Of a stretch of 64,000 nt of DNA, positions 1 through 9,953 are shown piece by piece. The DNA lies in the NCBI GenBank assembly GCA_020002185.1, contig CM034532.1:45403506-45467505 (forward strand), given 5' to 3'. This DNA comes from Paraescarpia echinospica (Eukaryota; Annelida; Polychaeta; Sabellida; Siboglinidae). The position numbers were made by a program, and so were the translations under genes. Under the pieces are notes generated by a model. The model was not told where the DNA came from. It saw only the letters and a program-made list of their open reading frames with translations, and did no database searches. Positions within the stretch are counted from its first letter, which is position 1, and each line of letters begins with the position of its first letter.

Positions 1-3000
1 CCAGATAATTGGACAAGGCCATAGGCTACTCCACTATAGTCTAATCTGATTACATTGCTACTCCACCACCATCTCATCCAATTATGTGTGCTACTCCACC
101 AGATTCAATTTAATATAAAATTATTCATGTTATTTCTAGGTGCTCAACACGATAGAGCAGTTGGCAGTGAACTCCCATGCTGGGACTGGACCGGAGGAAT
201 CAGCGCGGCGCTCCCCTGATGCCCTCGTACTGCGCAGGGCTCACAATCCCGAGCGCCCATTGAGTGAAGGCTCCCCTAGGCAGTACCCCTCTAGTGGGAG
301 CAGGGAACCCCAGGTAAAGTATGGAACCTGTGGGTGGGATAAAGGGATAGAAGCATCACAAAAACATAAAATTTTTGCTGCTATTTCCAACTGCGGTTTT
401 GTTTTATAATTGTTTTTTCCCACCTGTTCATGGTCAATCAGAGGAACCTAGCCAGTCACATTATATTACGGTCAAACCTTACTTTACGGCTCACAGTTAA
501 GACAGACCAAAATTATTTATATAACAGTAAAGTATAGGACATTTTTCCCACTAATATGATCACCTTGCTATTCAGGTCACATTTGTCCAGGCCCCAGGGT
601 GACCTTAATAGAGAGGTTGCTTTGTATACTATTAACATTGCCATATCAGAACCTAACAAAATATTTGAAAAACCTAGTAAGTCAATAAAAACCATAACTC
701 AAAAATCTGTAAATTATTTATGCTTTTATATACTACCATGGTGGGGTAATGCAAAATTTATGCAATAGGTATCAAGTAATAGATTGGGTATATTTGATAG
801 AGTTCTTATCTGTAGGTTTTTTTTTCATGTTTTCTCAGAACTGACGAAATGTGCCTTGTGGGGGTATTTCTTTGGACGAAAGCTGTATCCTTGTATGTGG
901 ACGTAGTGCTGACATTGTGTGGCGTCGGTGTGAATGCCAACAGAGACAATCTAAAACTGTGTCCTTGTGTTTGACAGTGTGACAGTAAGAGGGAGGCCTG
1001 GACCTCTGAACAGAGTGGACACGGCCGGTCAGAACGTGATGACCTCGAAGAGGAGTATGTCACTTTGTCATGTTTGTGTTTGTGGCTGGAGTATCTTTGT
1101 GGGTGGTTGTTGTCTAGGTGTGGTAGTGGCTGTGGTAGTGGCTGTGGTTGTGGTAGTGGCTGTGGTAGTGGCTATGGTTGTGGTAGTGGCTGTGGTAGTG
1201 GCTGTGGTTGTGGTAGTGGCTGTGGTTGTGGTAGTGGCTGTGGTAGTGGCTGTGGTAGTGGCTGTGGCTGTGGTAGGGGGGTGTTATTGGGGTTGTTAGC
1301 AGTGCATGGGTGATGGCGATGGTCATAAATGATCCACAGCCAGAACAATAATGGTCTAACTGTATTATTTAGTTTTTCTCATGACTCTTACAAAGTATCA
1401 AAGCAACAGTAAGATTGGATTTATGATAATGTGAATAGTGTTAATCTTAAGACAACCGTTGGAGGTGTAGTTGTTTCCTCATGATTATCAAATTTAACTG
1501 ATTTAACTAAAAGAAATCATGATTTCTGTAGCACACTGTCACAGTCTGGCCCCAAAATGGTGGTGGTTTCTGCGTGGGTGTTGTCATATTATAAATACAA
1601 GTCAGACCAGTGTTAACCCAGTAGTCTGTTTGCAAACCTACTGCCAACTATATTTCTTTTGTAGGGGAAAAGGTGAACTATTTACTAGGTGCATGGAATA
1701 ACTAAGTATTAATAACTGTTAATAATCACAGTTTTAATCTTGTCATCTTAAGATTGTCTTAGACTATAGCAATTCGCTTCTGTTTGGCACCTGCCAAGAA
1801 CATCGGCAGGCTGCAGCGACTGCAGAATGCTGTTGTTCATCTAATAACTCGGCGTGCGCGATGCGACAGTGCGGTACCGCTACTACGCTAACTCCACTGG
1901 CTGCCTATCCAGCAACAGATTACCTACAAAATAGCAGAACTTATATATAAGGCGTTGAATGCTGAACTCTTGCCACCGTACATGCAGACACTTGTGTCAG
2001 TTTACAAACCAGCCAGACATCTTCATTCTACCGACAGTAACAGTCTTGTCATTGCGAGCTTCCGAACTAAAGCTGGGGAATACGCATTCGTCCACGCTGC
2101 CACTACAATATGGAATGCACTGCCACCTACTGTTACTTCCAAAACCTCCCTGCAATTTTTCAAGGCAGTCTTAAAGACTCACCTTTTTATTATGGTGTAC
2201 ACTGCTTGAATGACCACAGAGACATTTTATTCTAAGTTATTAATATTTTATTATTTTTACTTTTTTAACACCCGAAAGAATTTTTTTTAATACTTGTTTT
2301 AATATAATAATTGACTTTTTTCTACTGCTGTTTACACAGCACTATTATCTCAATTTATTTATTCTTATATTATTTTTACTATTATATATTAGTCTTATGT
2401 AAAGCTGTAAGAATGTTATGGATATGGCGCTATATAAAATAAAGAGTACAAAATGTGCCCTTGTAAAAATGTTATGTATTAGGGTTTAAAAATCTTTATA
2501 AAGAAATGCAAATGTGTGTTTCAGTTTGAGTGGAGTGAGCAGTATCCTGGGAGAGATCTTTGTGAAGGGTCATCTGAAAGCTGAGGATGTTGGTCTGACA
2601 CAGGAAGTCGCTGACCGACTCGTTCGCAAGGCAACGTGAGTGGACATTCTGTATAATTGAGAAAAAATATTTGATTGTGATACATGACACATGCAACTTT
2701 TAGTACAAGATCATGTTTATAGTATCAATGTAAATAAATGTTTATGTGACTAGTATTTGTATTATATTGGGAAAACTGCATAACTCATTCTGATGCTTGC
2801 TTCGATCCAACATCTATTGTAAACATGCTGTGAATGAACTGAAGGTGCTGACCTCTGGCGTGACAAGTGACGTACACCTGACGTCACATCTAGGCAAAGC
2901 ATGCAACAAATTTGCATATTCGAAGAAGGCCAGTTGCACAGCGTAAAATGTGAAATTATTAATTTATTTAATTCTGGTAAAATGTTTGTCTTGGTGGAAG

Positions 3001-6000
3001 CGGAAATATACAGCAGGATGTAATATAATTCATAATATGAATTCAAGCAATAGGAGTTTTTATTCCACTTAATATTAAAATAATTAAAACTGACACTAAC
3101 CGTACCCGCTGCAGCCCCGGAAGGAAGGCGGATGGGAAGGGAGGGCCGCAGGGCCGCACGGAGGAGGAGCAGACTGAGCTGAAGGACTGGATGAATAGGA
3201 AGCGGGCTGAGCAGAGTCGGGAGTACAGGCGGGAGTTGGAAGAGTTGAGGGAGAGGGAGAGACATCCCTACCGGCCTGGGAAGACGTCGCCCAAGCGGGT
3301 AGGGACTCGCATGTGGATGTTGGCCATTTGGTTGCTTAATGTTGTTGCACGGTTCCAGAAGTGCTACATTTTCTGTGTTGAAATTTGTCTCTTGAGTTTC
3401 AATAGAAATATGTATCAATTTTTAATAAAGCTTTTACATTGGTTAACTAACCTATAGCATTCCTACTCAGAACATTTTACCAATTACCTAAATATGTCCA
3501 AATCAAACAATATCCATTTTCTTAAGACAGTGCACTGTTTTACACCAGCTGTATAATATTACTTAATGTATTCACCCATTATATCCTAAACTTCAACAAA
3601 CCTCATTCACAATGGGCTAAGTGAATTCCAGAGGAACACCTAAATATTCTGAGTGAATTTTCATTGCAGGCAGCATCGAAGGACGTGCCAACAGGTGGCA
3701 GTAGCAGTCGGCGCGCTAAGCTGCAGGATGTGCAGCAGGAGTGGTACAACAAACGCCAGCAACAGGCGACCAAACTGATGAACGAGATGCTCAACGAACG
3801 GCCGCATCTCTCAACGCAGGTCTCAGACTCAACTGTTGCCATGACGACAGGAAAAACACACAAACACAGGACCGTCTCGCCGGCCACCCGGTCGCGCCCC
3901 GGCAAGAAAATCGCGCAGAAGATCGCTAGTGCAAGGCGAGACCGACAGGTGTCGCCAGCAACAGCGGGCGATCGGAAGTACAGAATCGCTGAGGCGTGGC
4001 TGGAGCAGCACAGAAATGAAGCGGACCATGACGGGCGGGATGTCATGAGAGTCACCGTTGACACACGAACTCGTGTCGTCGACCCGAAAGACTTGCTCGA
4101 CACTGAAGGAGGGGTGAAACCCGTCACGGCCCCCCGTAGGTTCACTCAGAAGGCAGAGGCTGAGGGGGAGGAGGTGGATGAGGATTATGATGACCGGCCG
4201 TACACTGACCTGGTCAAAGTCCAGCGGCCGGAGGTGACGCGTCAGGAGAGAATGGGACGACCCGAGCCAAAGACCTACACAACGAGACTGTCGCAGCTGC
4301 AGCAGCGACACAGTGACACGGGGCGCACCAACGCGACGCGCGAGTCACTGGAGAGACTCTACGGTGAGTGGGTGGTATTGTGTCTGTCATGGTGGTGGTA
4401 GTCCGTCATTGTGGCACGATAGTACTCAGTTAAAGAGGACAGGATTAACTCTTTAGAGCCCTTGTCATTTTATGAAACGCGCTCTGAGTCCCCGCAGCAC
4501 ACGCACAAAATCACCACGATGTGTGTGCACCTACCGGGTAGTTTTTTTTGCATTGAACTCTTCTTACATTTCCTGACATTGCAAGTGGTGCTCATTTTAA
4601 AGACAATTGAATTCCACATACGACACTCTAAATATACTGATTAATTCACTTTTAAATTAAACGTGCGAAACATGTTACGTTGTGTCTTGGTGTGTTTGCA
4701 TAGGAATACTACATGTATCTACAAACTCTTTCTCAGTTGATATTTTCAAATAGCGCTCACCGAAAAACCTCCAATACAAAGCCACATGACAAATAAGTGT
4801 AGCGCACATCAGATACACATCAGATACACATCAGATACACATCAGATACACTAAAGAATTCAGTGATACAAGTTACTTAAGTTTCCAGAAAATGGAAGAT
4901 GACGCCACGTACATGTGTTGTCAAAGGTAAGACAGATCCAGGCGGTTGGCAGTAGTAGTAGGCATCCAGATGTTTGCAGGTGGTTAGGGTGTAAAGTGTT
5001 AACATAGTTAACGTATGGTGCTACGTTATATATAATTTTTGAAGCGTTTTTTATGTTGTATCTCAAAAACTACAAAATCTGAACTTGTTAGATGCATCAT
5101 TTGGTCAATTAGGACAGCGGACAAAGCTCACTTTCCCATCCCTACTGCAGCATGGAGTATTGGCATATCCCATAATGGCCGAGGCTAAATCTACTTGCAG
5201 TATTTATCTGTATTTTATATCAGTTACCAAAATTAATTTGTCTAGACATTATTAGAGAATGAAAATATATGCAACAGAAAACATATGAGAAAAAAGACAA
5301 GTAGATGTTGTTTGTTGTCAGGGATGACGCAGGTTTATGTTGTTTGTTGTTGCCAGGGACGACGCGGTTGCCAGGCAGCTTCAAGGAGAATGAGCGTCAG
5401 GCCCCGAGACTGGTGAAGACATACACGGAGAGACTGAAGGAGATGAAGAGACAACGCAGGCCGTACCACAAGGCCCTGCAGCCAGCCAGACGACATACAT
5501 ACACTGGTCAGTAGTGGTCAAACATACTGGTTAGTAGTGGTCAGACATACTGGTTAATAGTGGTCAGACACCTGTCAGTGGTCACTCACTTAGTAGCCAG
5601 ATGACACACCTACATAGGTCAGTAGTTATCAAACATACTGGTCAGTAGTGGTCAGACATACTGGCCAGTGGTCACTCTCTTAGTGACCAGACTACACATA
5701 TACAGGTCAGTAGTGGTCAAACATACTGGTCAGTGGTCACTCTCTTAGTGACCAGAATATACACATGTATACCTGCCAGTGTTGGTCAGACATACTGGTC
5801 ACTCTGATGGTCAGTGGTCACTCATGGTGGACAGTCACATGGTGAAACAATTATTTTTATTTTAGACAAGGTTATAGTAGGAATTGGGAAGCCAAGGTGT
5901 ATGTATGGACATGTGTGTGCATGCACGTGGTTGAACAAGTTTAGGTGTATACACCCAAGTTTAGGTATCCCCTGCTAGGCAGCTAGGCATACATGGTGCT

Positions 6001-9000
6001 CTGTAATTGTATTGGAGATAGTTGTATGTCTCTTGTTGCAATGCTTATTCACTTTGAATTTGTGTTCTCCACTTTCTTTGATTATGAATAAATACATTTT
6101 GTTCCAACAGGTTCATTGTGTCAAGCAGATGTTGCCATGTAAGCTACAGTTGTTATTGATCTACTATGGTTACGTTGTGTCCCTCGCATTACCTCACCGG
6201 TAAATAAATCATTTAGCAAAATAAATATGTATTGTAATTGTCAAAACGTGTGCATTTAAAGAGAGTTGTAATCTTCGCTAGGTGGTGCAGGCAGTCGCAT
6301 CCCGGTGATGAGACGACAGCCGCCCAGACCAAGGAAGACAATGACATACGCGGAGCAGCTTCAGCAGCTGCAGCCTCCCAAGGAGCTCTACAGGACGGGA
6401 GGTGAGGAGGGGAAGAGGGAATTAACCCATGGTGTGACCCTTCTTTGTGGAGCATAGTAGCTACAGCGTCGGCCTCTCGGTATAGAGAACCCGGGTTTTA
6501 ATCCTGTTTTGCCGTGTTGAACCTTGGTTGGCAAGTTTGTTCACTCTATGCTGCTCCAGTTCATGGAGCTGTATGAATGATTACCTGGCTATAGGCAGTG
6601 GTGAATATTTGTGTATGAATATTCTTCACGCATTAATTGCAGCGTGGCTGAATGCTTCCCAGAGAAGTCGAGATGGTGTTTGATTGACCAGGTCTGCCAG
6701 GTAGTAAAGTGTAAAGTGCATTGACTAGTCCTGAGGACTGAAACTGCTATGTAAGAACTTAAATTTCCCCTTTATCTTTTTGCTGAAATGCTGTCATTCC
6801 AGCATATATTTTAAATGCTTTACTTTGTTAATTGTTTGGTTCATTTGTTTTGATTTAAACATGAGTTGGTCGGTTAAGAAAAATTGACATTTTGTCATAA
6901 AATATGTCAAGTTTCATGTGCAAATTTGCCATTGTTCAATGGTAATAATCCTATGATTTGTTGTGGGAGGTGATGTGCCGTAGTCATCGGCTTCGTTAAA
7001 TATGTGAAAGGTTCCAGGCCAAAATGCAATATATCCATTTTTTTTTGGAGAAAAAGGCACTTTTATCTGACTGCTTGGTGCATTTACAGTGACCCTCCAG
7101 AGACACGCCACAAGACAGTCACACAGACCTCCACACAAAACAAAGACCTATACTGAGATGCTTCAAGAACTCCAGAAGCCAGCCACAGTATTGTGGTCAC
7201 CACGAGAACAATGTAAGTCTGAAGTGGTTATTTCTTTTACAAATGACACCCTGTACTAACACCAGGCTGATGTTGACAGTACAGTGGCAGTGTCGTTTAA
7301 GAAAGACATACTTTTTAAAATAACATTTTTCAGCACTCGTTGCATTTTATTATGAAAAAAGTGATTGTTACAACTCGCTTTCTTACATTTTATTATGCAG
7401 ATATCGGAAGCGCAACACCACAAAATAAAAATTTGTTAAATTCCAGTCATGTGAGAATGCAAATAGAGACAAGCAATGGGTGATTCTTTCCTGTGAAAGT
7501 TTATCACCAAGCTGTTGTATGAAATTGAAAGGCCCCCCATGAATATGTTAGAAATTTATTTTAAATAGTTGGACTCTCGGTGTTGAGTTGCTTTTGCCTA
7601 TGAGTTGTTTTCGCATCCACATCTAGTTGTCGTCCAGATGATTTTGTTTTGGAGACCAGCCAGCTTATTAACATGTGTGGGATCAGGTAGCTCAGCCTGT
7701 TAGTCAATAGGACCGGAGTTTAAGTCCACATACAGCTGTTTCAAAACTTGGACAGTTTCACTCACTGCACTTTGCCCAGGTTTTTCAGAAGAGGCAATAA
7801 AAGCTGATCTCTTCTAGCCGGTATCTCTGACACACACACACAGCTGGTAATCAGTATCTTTAAACTTGCTACATCCCAGTTTAGCTGTCATCAGCTGTGT
7901 ACCTTTAGGGATTATCACGACAAGCTGATGTTGTCCTGTCTTGTTTATTCTTGTGTAAAATCTGGTGTGGGTTTTAATTTTGAATTACCACCTCCTACAC
8001 TCTCCGTTATACAATGCAAAATTTTGTTTGAAATTGAAAAATGTAGCAAAATGTTTAAAAAATACATACTTTTGCTTAAGTGTGCTGAAGATAATCCCAC
8101 GTGGGTGCTTGCTGTAGTTAAGCCACATGGGACTAGAGGGCAGCACGCTGCGATGCAGTACAGCCGCCAAGCGCGTGTGCGACCCTATGCTGACCCCTAC
8201 AGCGAAATATGTGATGACGATGGGGACGACGACACCCTCGTGAGTCACTGGAGTGTGGACGAGCGAGTGAAGAAACTCCTCTACGATGATGACGAGGTAA
8301 AGGATCATCTCAGAACATTGATGCCCAATATTCAATTAAATTGCTTACGTTTGGGGGAGGGGGGTCAGAGACAGTGTCATCTGGCATCAGACATCGATAT
8401 TTTTTGCTTTGGACCAATACTGTTAATATATTGATATCATCATAACAGTGTTTACAATTTTTCATCTGGAGGAGCGAGCTGCTGAGGCCAGATGAAAGTA
8501 ATTTTGTTTGATATCAGACATCAACATTCTGAGATGATCCCTAACAGATGCAACGACTGTAAGAAGTTTGATTTATTCTGTCATTCTTGTATAGTTTGTA
8601 AACAAAATTCAGATTGTTGATTCTATGACGTGAAAACAAATGTATTAACTGTACACATCGCTACGGTATTTTTCATGCTTACGTAGTTAATCATAGATAA
8701 ACTTGTTTTGGCACATAACTTAAAATTTTGTTTTTAAATGTTAAGTGAATATATTGAATTTTTATATAATTTGATGCTGTCGCTGCCAGGTAAGAGTTGC
8801 ACTGCAGAAGTGTGAAATCACAGAAAGTGTTTCAGATTCCACAAACACTTGATGACAACCAGTTATTAAGACTATAATACTGACCAGTGTCTGACCAGTG
8901 AGTATTTGTTGGCAGCTGAGTAATGCGGCCACTGACTATGACATCTCCGAGATCTCAGACGTAGATGAGCGCATTCTACTGAGCAACTACACAGACCTAG

Positions 9001-9953
9001 TGGACGTCGACCAGCTTGCAGAGATCGGCTCACTCGGTAGCGGCAGTGTCCTTAGCTTCATCGACTGGGACCAGATTGATCACTTGTTACAGGACATCTC
9101 CACTGACCGCACGTAGTTGACCAGTCAGATAGGGTTAGGGTCATTGAGATGGACAATGCTGGTGACCAATGTCCACTCATTGCACAGTGGCAATTGTTTG
9201 GCCATTCATAACATCTGGATATACCAAGTTAATGCATGTTATATCACGTGACCACAGCCAATGTCCAGTCATGTCAACTGACCATAGCGAATGTCCAGTT
9301 ATGTCAACTGACCATAGCCAATGTCCAGTCATGTCAACTGGCCACAGCCATCGTGTAAATTGATCATAGCCAGTGTCCAGTCATATCAGCTGACCATAGT
9401 CAATGTCCAGTCATGTCAACTGACCATAGCCAAATATCCAGTCATAATAACTGACCAGTTGAACCAGTGTCTAGTTATATGACCAGTGCATTCCGTCCAT
9501 CACCAGTGTCCAAGCATTGCAACTGACCAGTAGTGACCAGTGCCTAGTTGTTTGAACAGTCCGTCCATCATCTTTGAAGACTTATGTATGCCACTCATCT
9601 GATGTCTTCATACCAGATTGCTTGTGGACTTTATGTAAACATGAATGTATAAAGTTAGCTTTTATGTTAACTGTTTCTTGTATCAATATATGCACATTAG
9701 CACACGTCATTCACACTTTAAATTATTATATATATACCCTGAAAACTTAGTTTACAGTATCTAATAGACAGGTAGGATTGAACAAATTTAATGGTAAATA
9801 GACTATACATTACAGTATTTTGTTCAAACAGGAACAATAATTTTCCTTACAAGATTTTGTATACTGACACGTTTTGTACAAGTGTAACAAATATTGTATA
9901 AAATGCAGTTCTAGTTATTTATATTTTAATTTTATGTGCCAAGAAGAAATAAA
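1..9953 (+). CDS. CPLANE1-like ciliary protein, C-terminal 670 residues in ten exons (5' end outside window)
   Basis: Ten coding exons join at 140-313, 978-1054, 2525-2635, 3115-3298, 3670-4363, 5357-5506, 6282-6401, 7090-7212, 8118-8296 and 8916-9116. Every junction has AG/GT and the phases agree, giving 671 codons including the TAG at 9114-9116. An AATAAA lies at 9948-9953. In order the protein shows a short acidic helix-like block followed by a GVSSILGEIF segment, a charged coiled-coil-like stretch (KDWMNRKRAEQSREYRRELE), a block with KLMNEML, four copies of a KTYTxxLxxL motif, an acidic DDDGDDD segment and a C-terminus rich in D, S and I. The order of the GVSSIL, WMxxKRxEQ and LMNEML blocks is what I associate with the C-terminal part of CPLANE1 (C5orf42, Joubert syndrome family), which acts at the basal body and transition zone with INTU, FUZ and WDPCP. 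That match is from memory, not a search; JHY-like proteins are an alternative. Coding status is firm, identity is not. Confidence 0.6.
140..313 (+). CDS. CPLANE1-like gene, first exon in window (58 codons)
   Basis: The acceptor is TATTTCTAG and the donor CAG|GTAAAG. The reading frame VLNTIEQLAVNSHAG ends in phase 0. The residues are low-complexity and rich in S, P, R and E. Confidence 0.7.
978..1054 (+). CDS. CPLANE1-like gene, exon 2 in window
   Basis: The acceptor is TTGACAG and the donor GA|GTATGT. It enters in phase 0 and leaves with two bases. It encodes CDSKREAWTSEQSGHGRSE and then an acidic DDLEE; the split codon with the next exon gives D. Confidence 0.72.
1120..1285. repeat. GTGGCT/GTGGTA hexamer array
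   Basis: An imperfect array of six-base units (GTGGCT, GTGGTA, GTGGTT) lies in the intron after the exon at 978-1054. Because the unit is a multiple of three, several frames stay open and give V/A/G-rich or H/S/Y-rich spurious ORFs. Confidence 0.9.
1720..2450 (+). mobile_element. 5'-truncated CR1/L2-type LINE, 3' end
   Basis: The region encodes the C-terminus of a non-LTR reverse transcriptase polyprotein: IGRLQRLQNAVVHLITRRAR, then an in-frame TAA near 1890, then LHWLPIQQQITYKIAELIYK, and finally an FRTKAGEYAFVHAATTIWNALP block typical of CR1/L2/Rex tails. Its 3' UTR ends in GGCGCTATATAAAATAAA near 2425-2443, a common 3' end for such LINEs. It lies in an intron of the CPLANE1-like gene. Confidence 0.8.
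2525..2635 (+). CDS. CPLANE1-like gene, exon 3 in window
   Basis: The acceptor is TGTGTTTCAG and the donor AAC|GTGAGT. It encodes LSGVSSILGEIFVKGHLKAE followed by DVGLTQEVADRLVRKAT, a compact helical block. It starts with one base completing a codon and leaves two. Confidence 0.75.
3115..3298 (+). CDS. CPLANE1-like gene, exon 4 in window (coiled-coil-like)
   Basis: The acceptor is CCCGCTGCAG and the donor CGG|GTAGGG. It encodes a basic linker, a highly charged helix (LKDWMNRKRAEQSREYRREL) and RERERHPYRPG. It leaves in phase 0. Confidence 0.78.
3670..4363 (+). CDS. CPLANE1-like gene, exon 5 in window (largest, 694 nt)
   Basis: The acceptor is CATTGCAG and the donor TACG|GTGAGT. It contains the WYNKRQQQATKLMNEMLNER block, basic serine-rich linkers (VSPATRSRPGKK), an acidic EEVDEDYDD patch and the first KTYTTRLSQL motif near its end. 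It is GC-richer than its flanks, as expected of coding sequence here. It leaves in phase 1. Confidence 0.8.
5357..5506 (+). CDS. CPLANE1-like gene, exon 6 in window (KTYT motif exon)
   Basis: The acceptor is GTTGCCAG and the donor ACTG|GTCAGT. It is a symmetric phase 1-1 exon of 150 nt containing KTYTERLKEMKRQRRPYHK. Confidence 0.75.
5500..5840. repeat. GGTCAGTAGTGG-type minisatellite
   Basis: Imperfect units built on GGTCAGTAGTGGTCA and AACATACTGGTC run downstream of the exon ending at 5506. The donor of that exon is itself the first GGTCAGTAG of the array. The units vary in length and include CACTCTCTTAGTGACCAG variants. Confidence 0.75.
6282..6401 (+). CDS. CPLANE1-like gene, exon 7 in window (KTYT motif exon)
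   Basis: The acceptor is TCTTCGCTAG and the donor GGAG|GTGAGG. It is a symmetric phase 1-1 exon of 120 nt with RRQPPRPRKTMTYAEQLQQL. Confidence 0.75.
6440..6755 (+). mobile_element. tRNA-derived SINE (family 1), near full length
   Basis: The head looks like a tRNA: GTAGCTACAGCGTCGGCCTC resembles an A box and GGTTTTAATCC a B box. The body ends around AAGTGTAAAGTGCATTGACT and AGTCCTGAGGACTG. The 3' half recurs on the opposite strand at 28225-28365, which supports a dispersed element. It follows directly after the exon ending at 6401. Confidence 0.75.
7090..7212 (+). CDS. CPLANE1-like gene, exon 8 in window (KTYT motif exon)
   Basis: The acceptor is GCATTTACAG and the donor CAAT|GTAAGT. It is a symmetric phase 1-1 exon of 123 nt encoding HKTKTYTEMLQELQKP. 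Confidence 0.75.
7675..7850 (+). mobile_element. tRNA-derived SINE (family 2)
   Basis: It has the A-box-like GTAGCTCAGCCTG and the B-box-like GGAGTTTAAGTCC. These are followed by a body (CTGTTTCAAAACTTGGACA, TTTTTCAGAAGAGGC) that also occurs on the minus strand near 22.0-22.2 kb and 26.0-26.2 kb. Confidence 0.65.
8118..8296 (+). CDS. CPLANE1-like gene, exon 9 in window (acidic)
   Basis: The acceptor is TTGCTGTAG and the donor GACGAG|GTAAAG. It encodes QYSRQARVRPYADPYSEI, the acidic CDDDGDDD and SVDERVKKLLYDDDE. It leaves in phase 0. A MITE starts at intron position +5, so the donor is partly supplied by the transposon and its target duplication. The acceptor choice rests on phase only. Confidence 0.7.
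8298..8544. mobile_element. 241-bp MITE with TAA target duplication at a splice donor
   Basis: The element spans 8301-8541, flanked by TAA at 8298-8300 and 8542-8544. The left end reads AGGATCATCTCAGAACATTG and the right end is its inverted counterpart, CATTCTGAGATGATCCC. A diverged copy lies at 12167-12397. The three-base TWA duplication suggests a PIF/Harbinger-like non-autonomous element. Confidence 0.8.
8916..9116 (+). CDS. CPLANE1-like gene, terminal coding exon
   Basis: The acceptor is TGTTGGCAG, entering in phase 0. It encodes LSNAATDYDISEISDVDER and ends ...IDWDQIDHLLQDISTDRT before TAG at 9114-9116. The composition is acidic and hydrophobic, unlike the basic linkers upstream. Confidence 0.75.
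   Translation: MSNAATDYDISEISDVDERILLSNYTDLVDVDQLAEIGSLGSGSVLSFIDWDQIDHLLQDISTDRT
9235..9480. repeat. 30-bp minisatellite in 3' UTR or downstream of the CPLANE1-like gene
   Basis: The unit is close to ATGTCAACTGACCATAGCCA plus ATGTCCAGTC, about 30 bp, repeated about seven times with drift. It starts about 120 bp after the stop codon and lies before the AATAAA at 9948, so it is probably transcribed in the 3' UTR. Confidence 0.85.
9948..9953 (+). terminator. Polyadenylation signal of the CPLANE1-like gene
   Basis: AATAAA lies about 830 bp after the stop codon, the best-placed canonical signal on this strand. Confidence 0.6.

Noticed and set aside
967..1313. Plus-strand ORFs of 82-110 residues
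   Set aside because: Only 978-1054 is coding by phase and splice sites; the rest is the GTGGCT/GTGGTA hexamer array.
7675..7730. Possible tRNA gene
   Set aside because: The A and B boxes are present but the cloverleaf is not, and the body is shared with other interspersed copies, so it is a SINE head.
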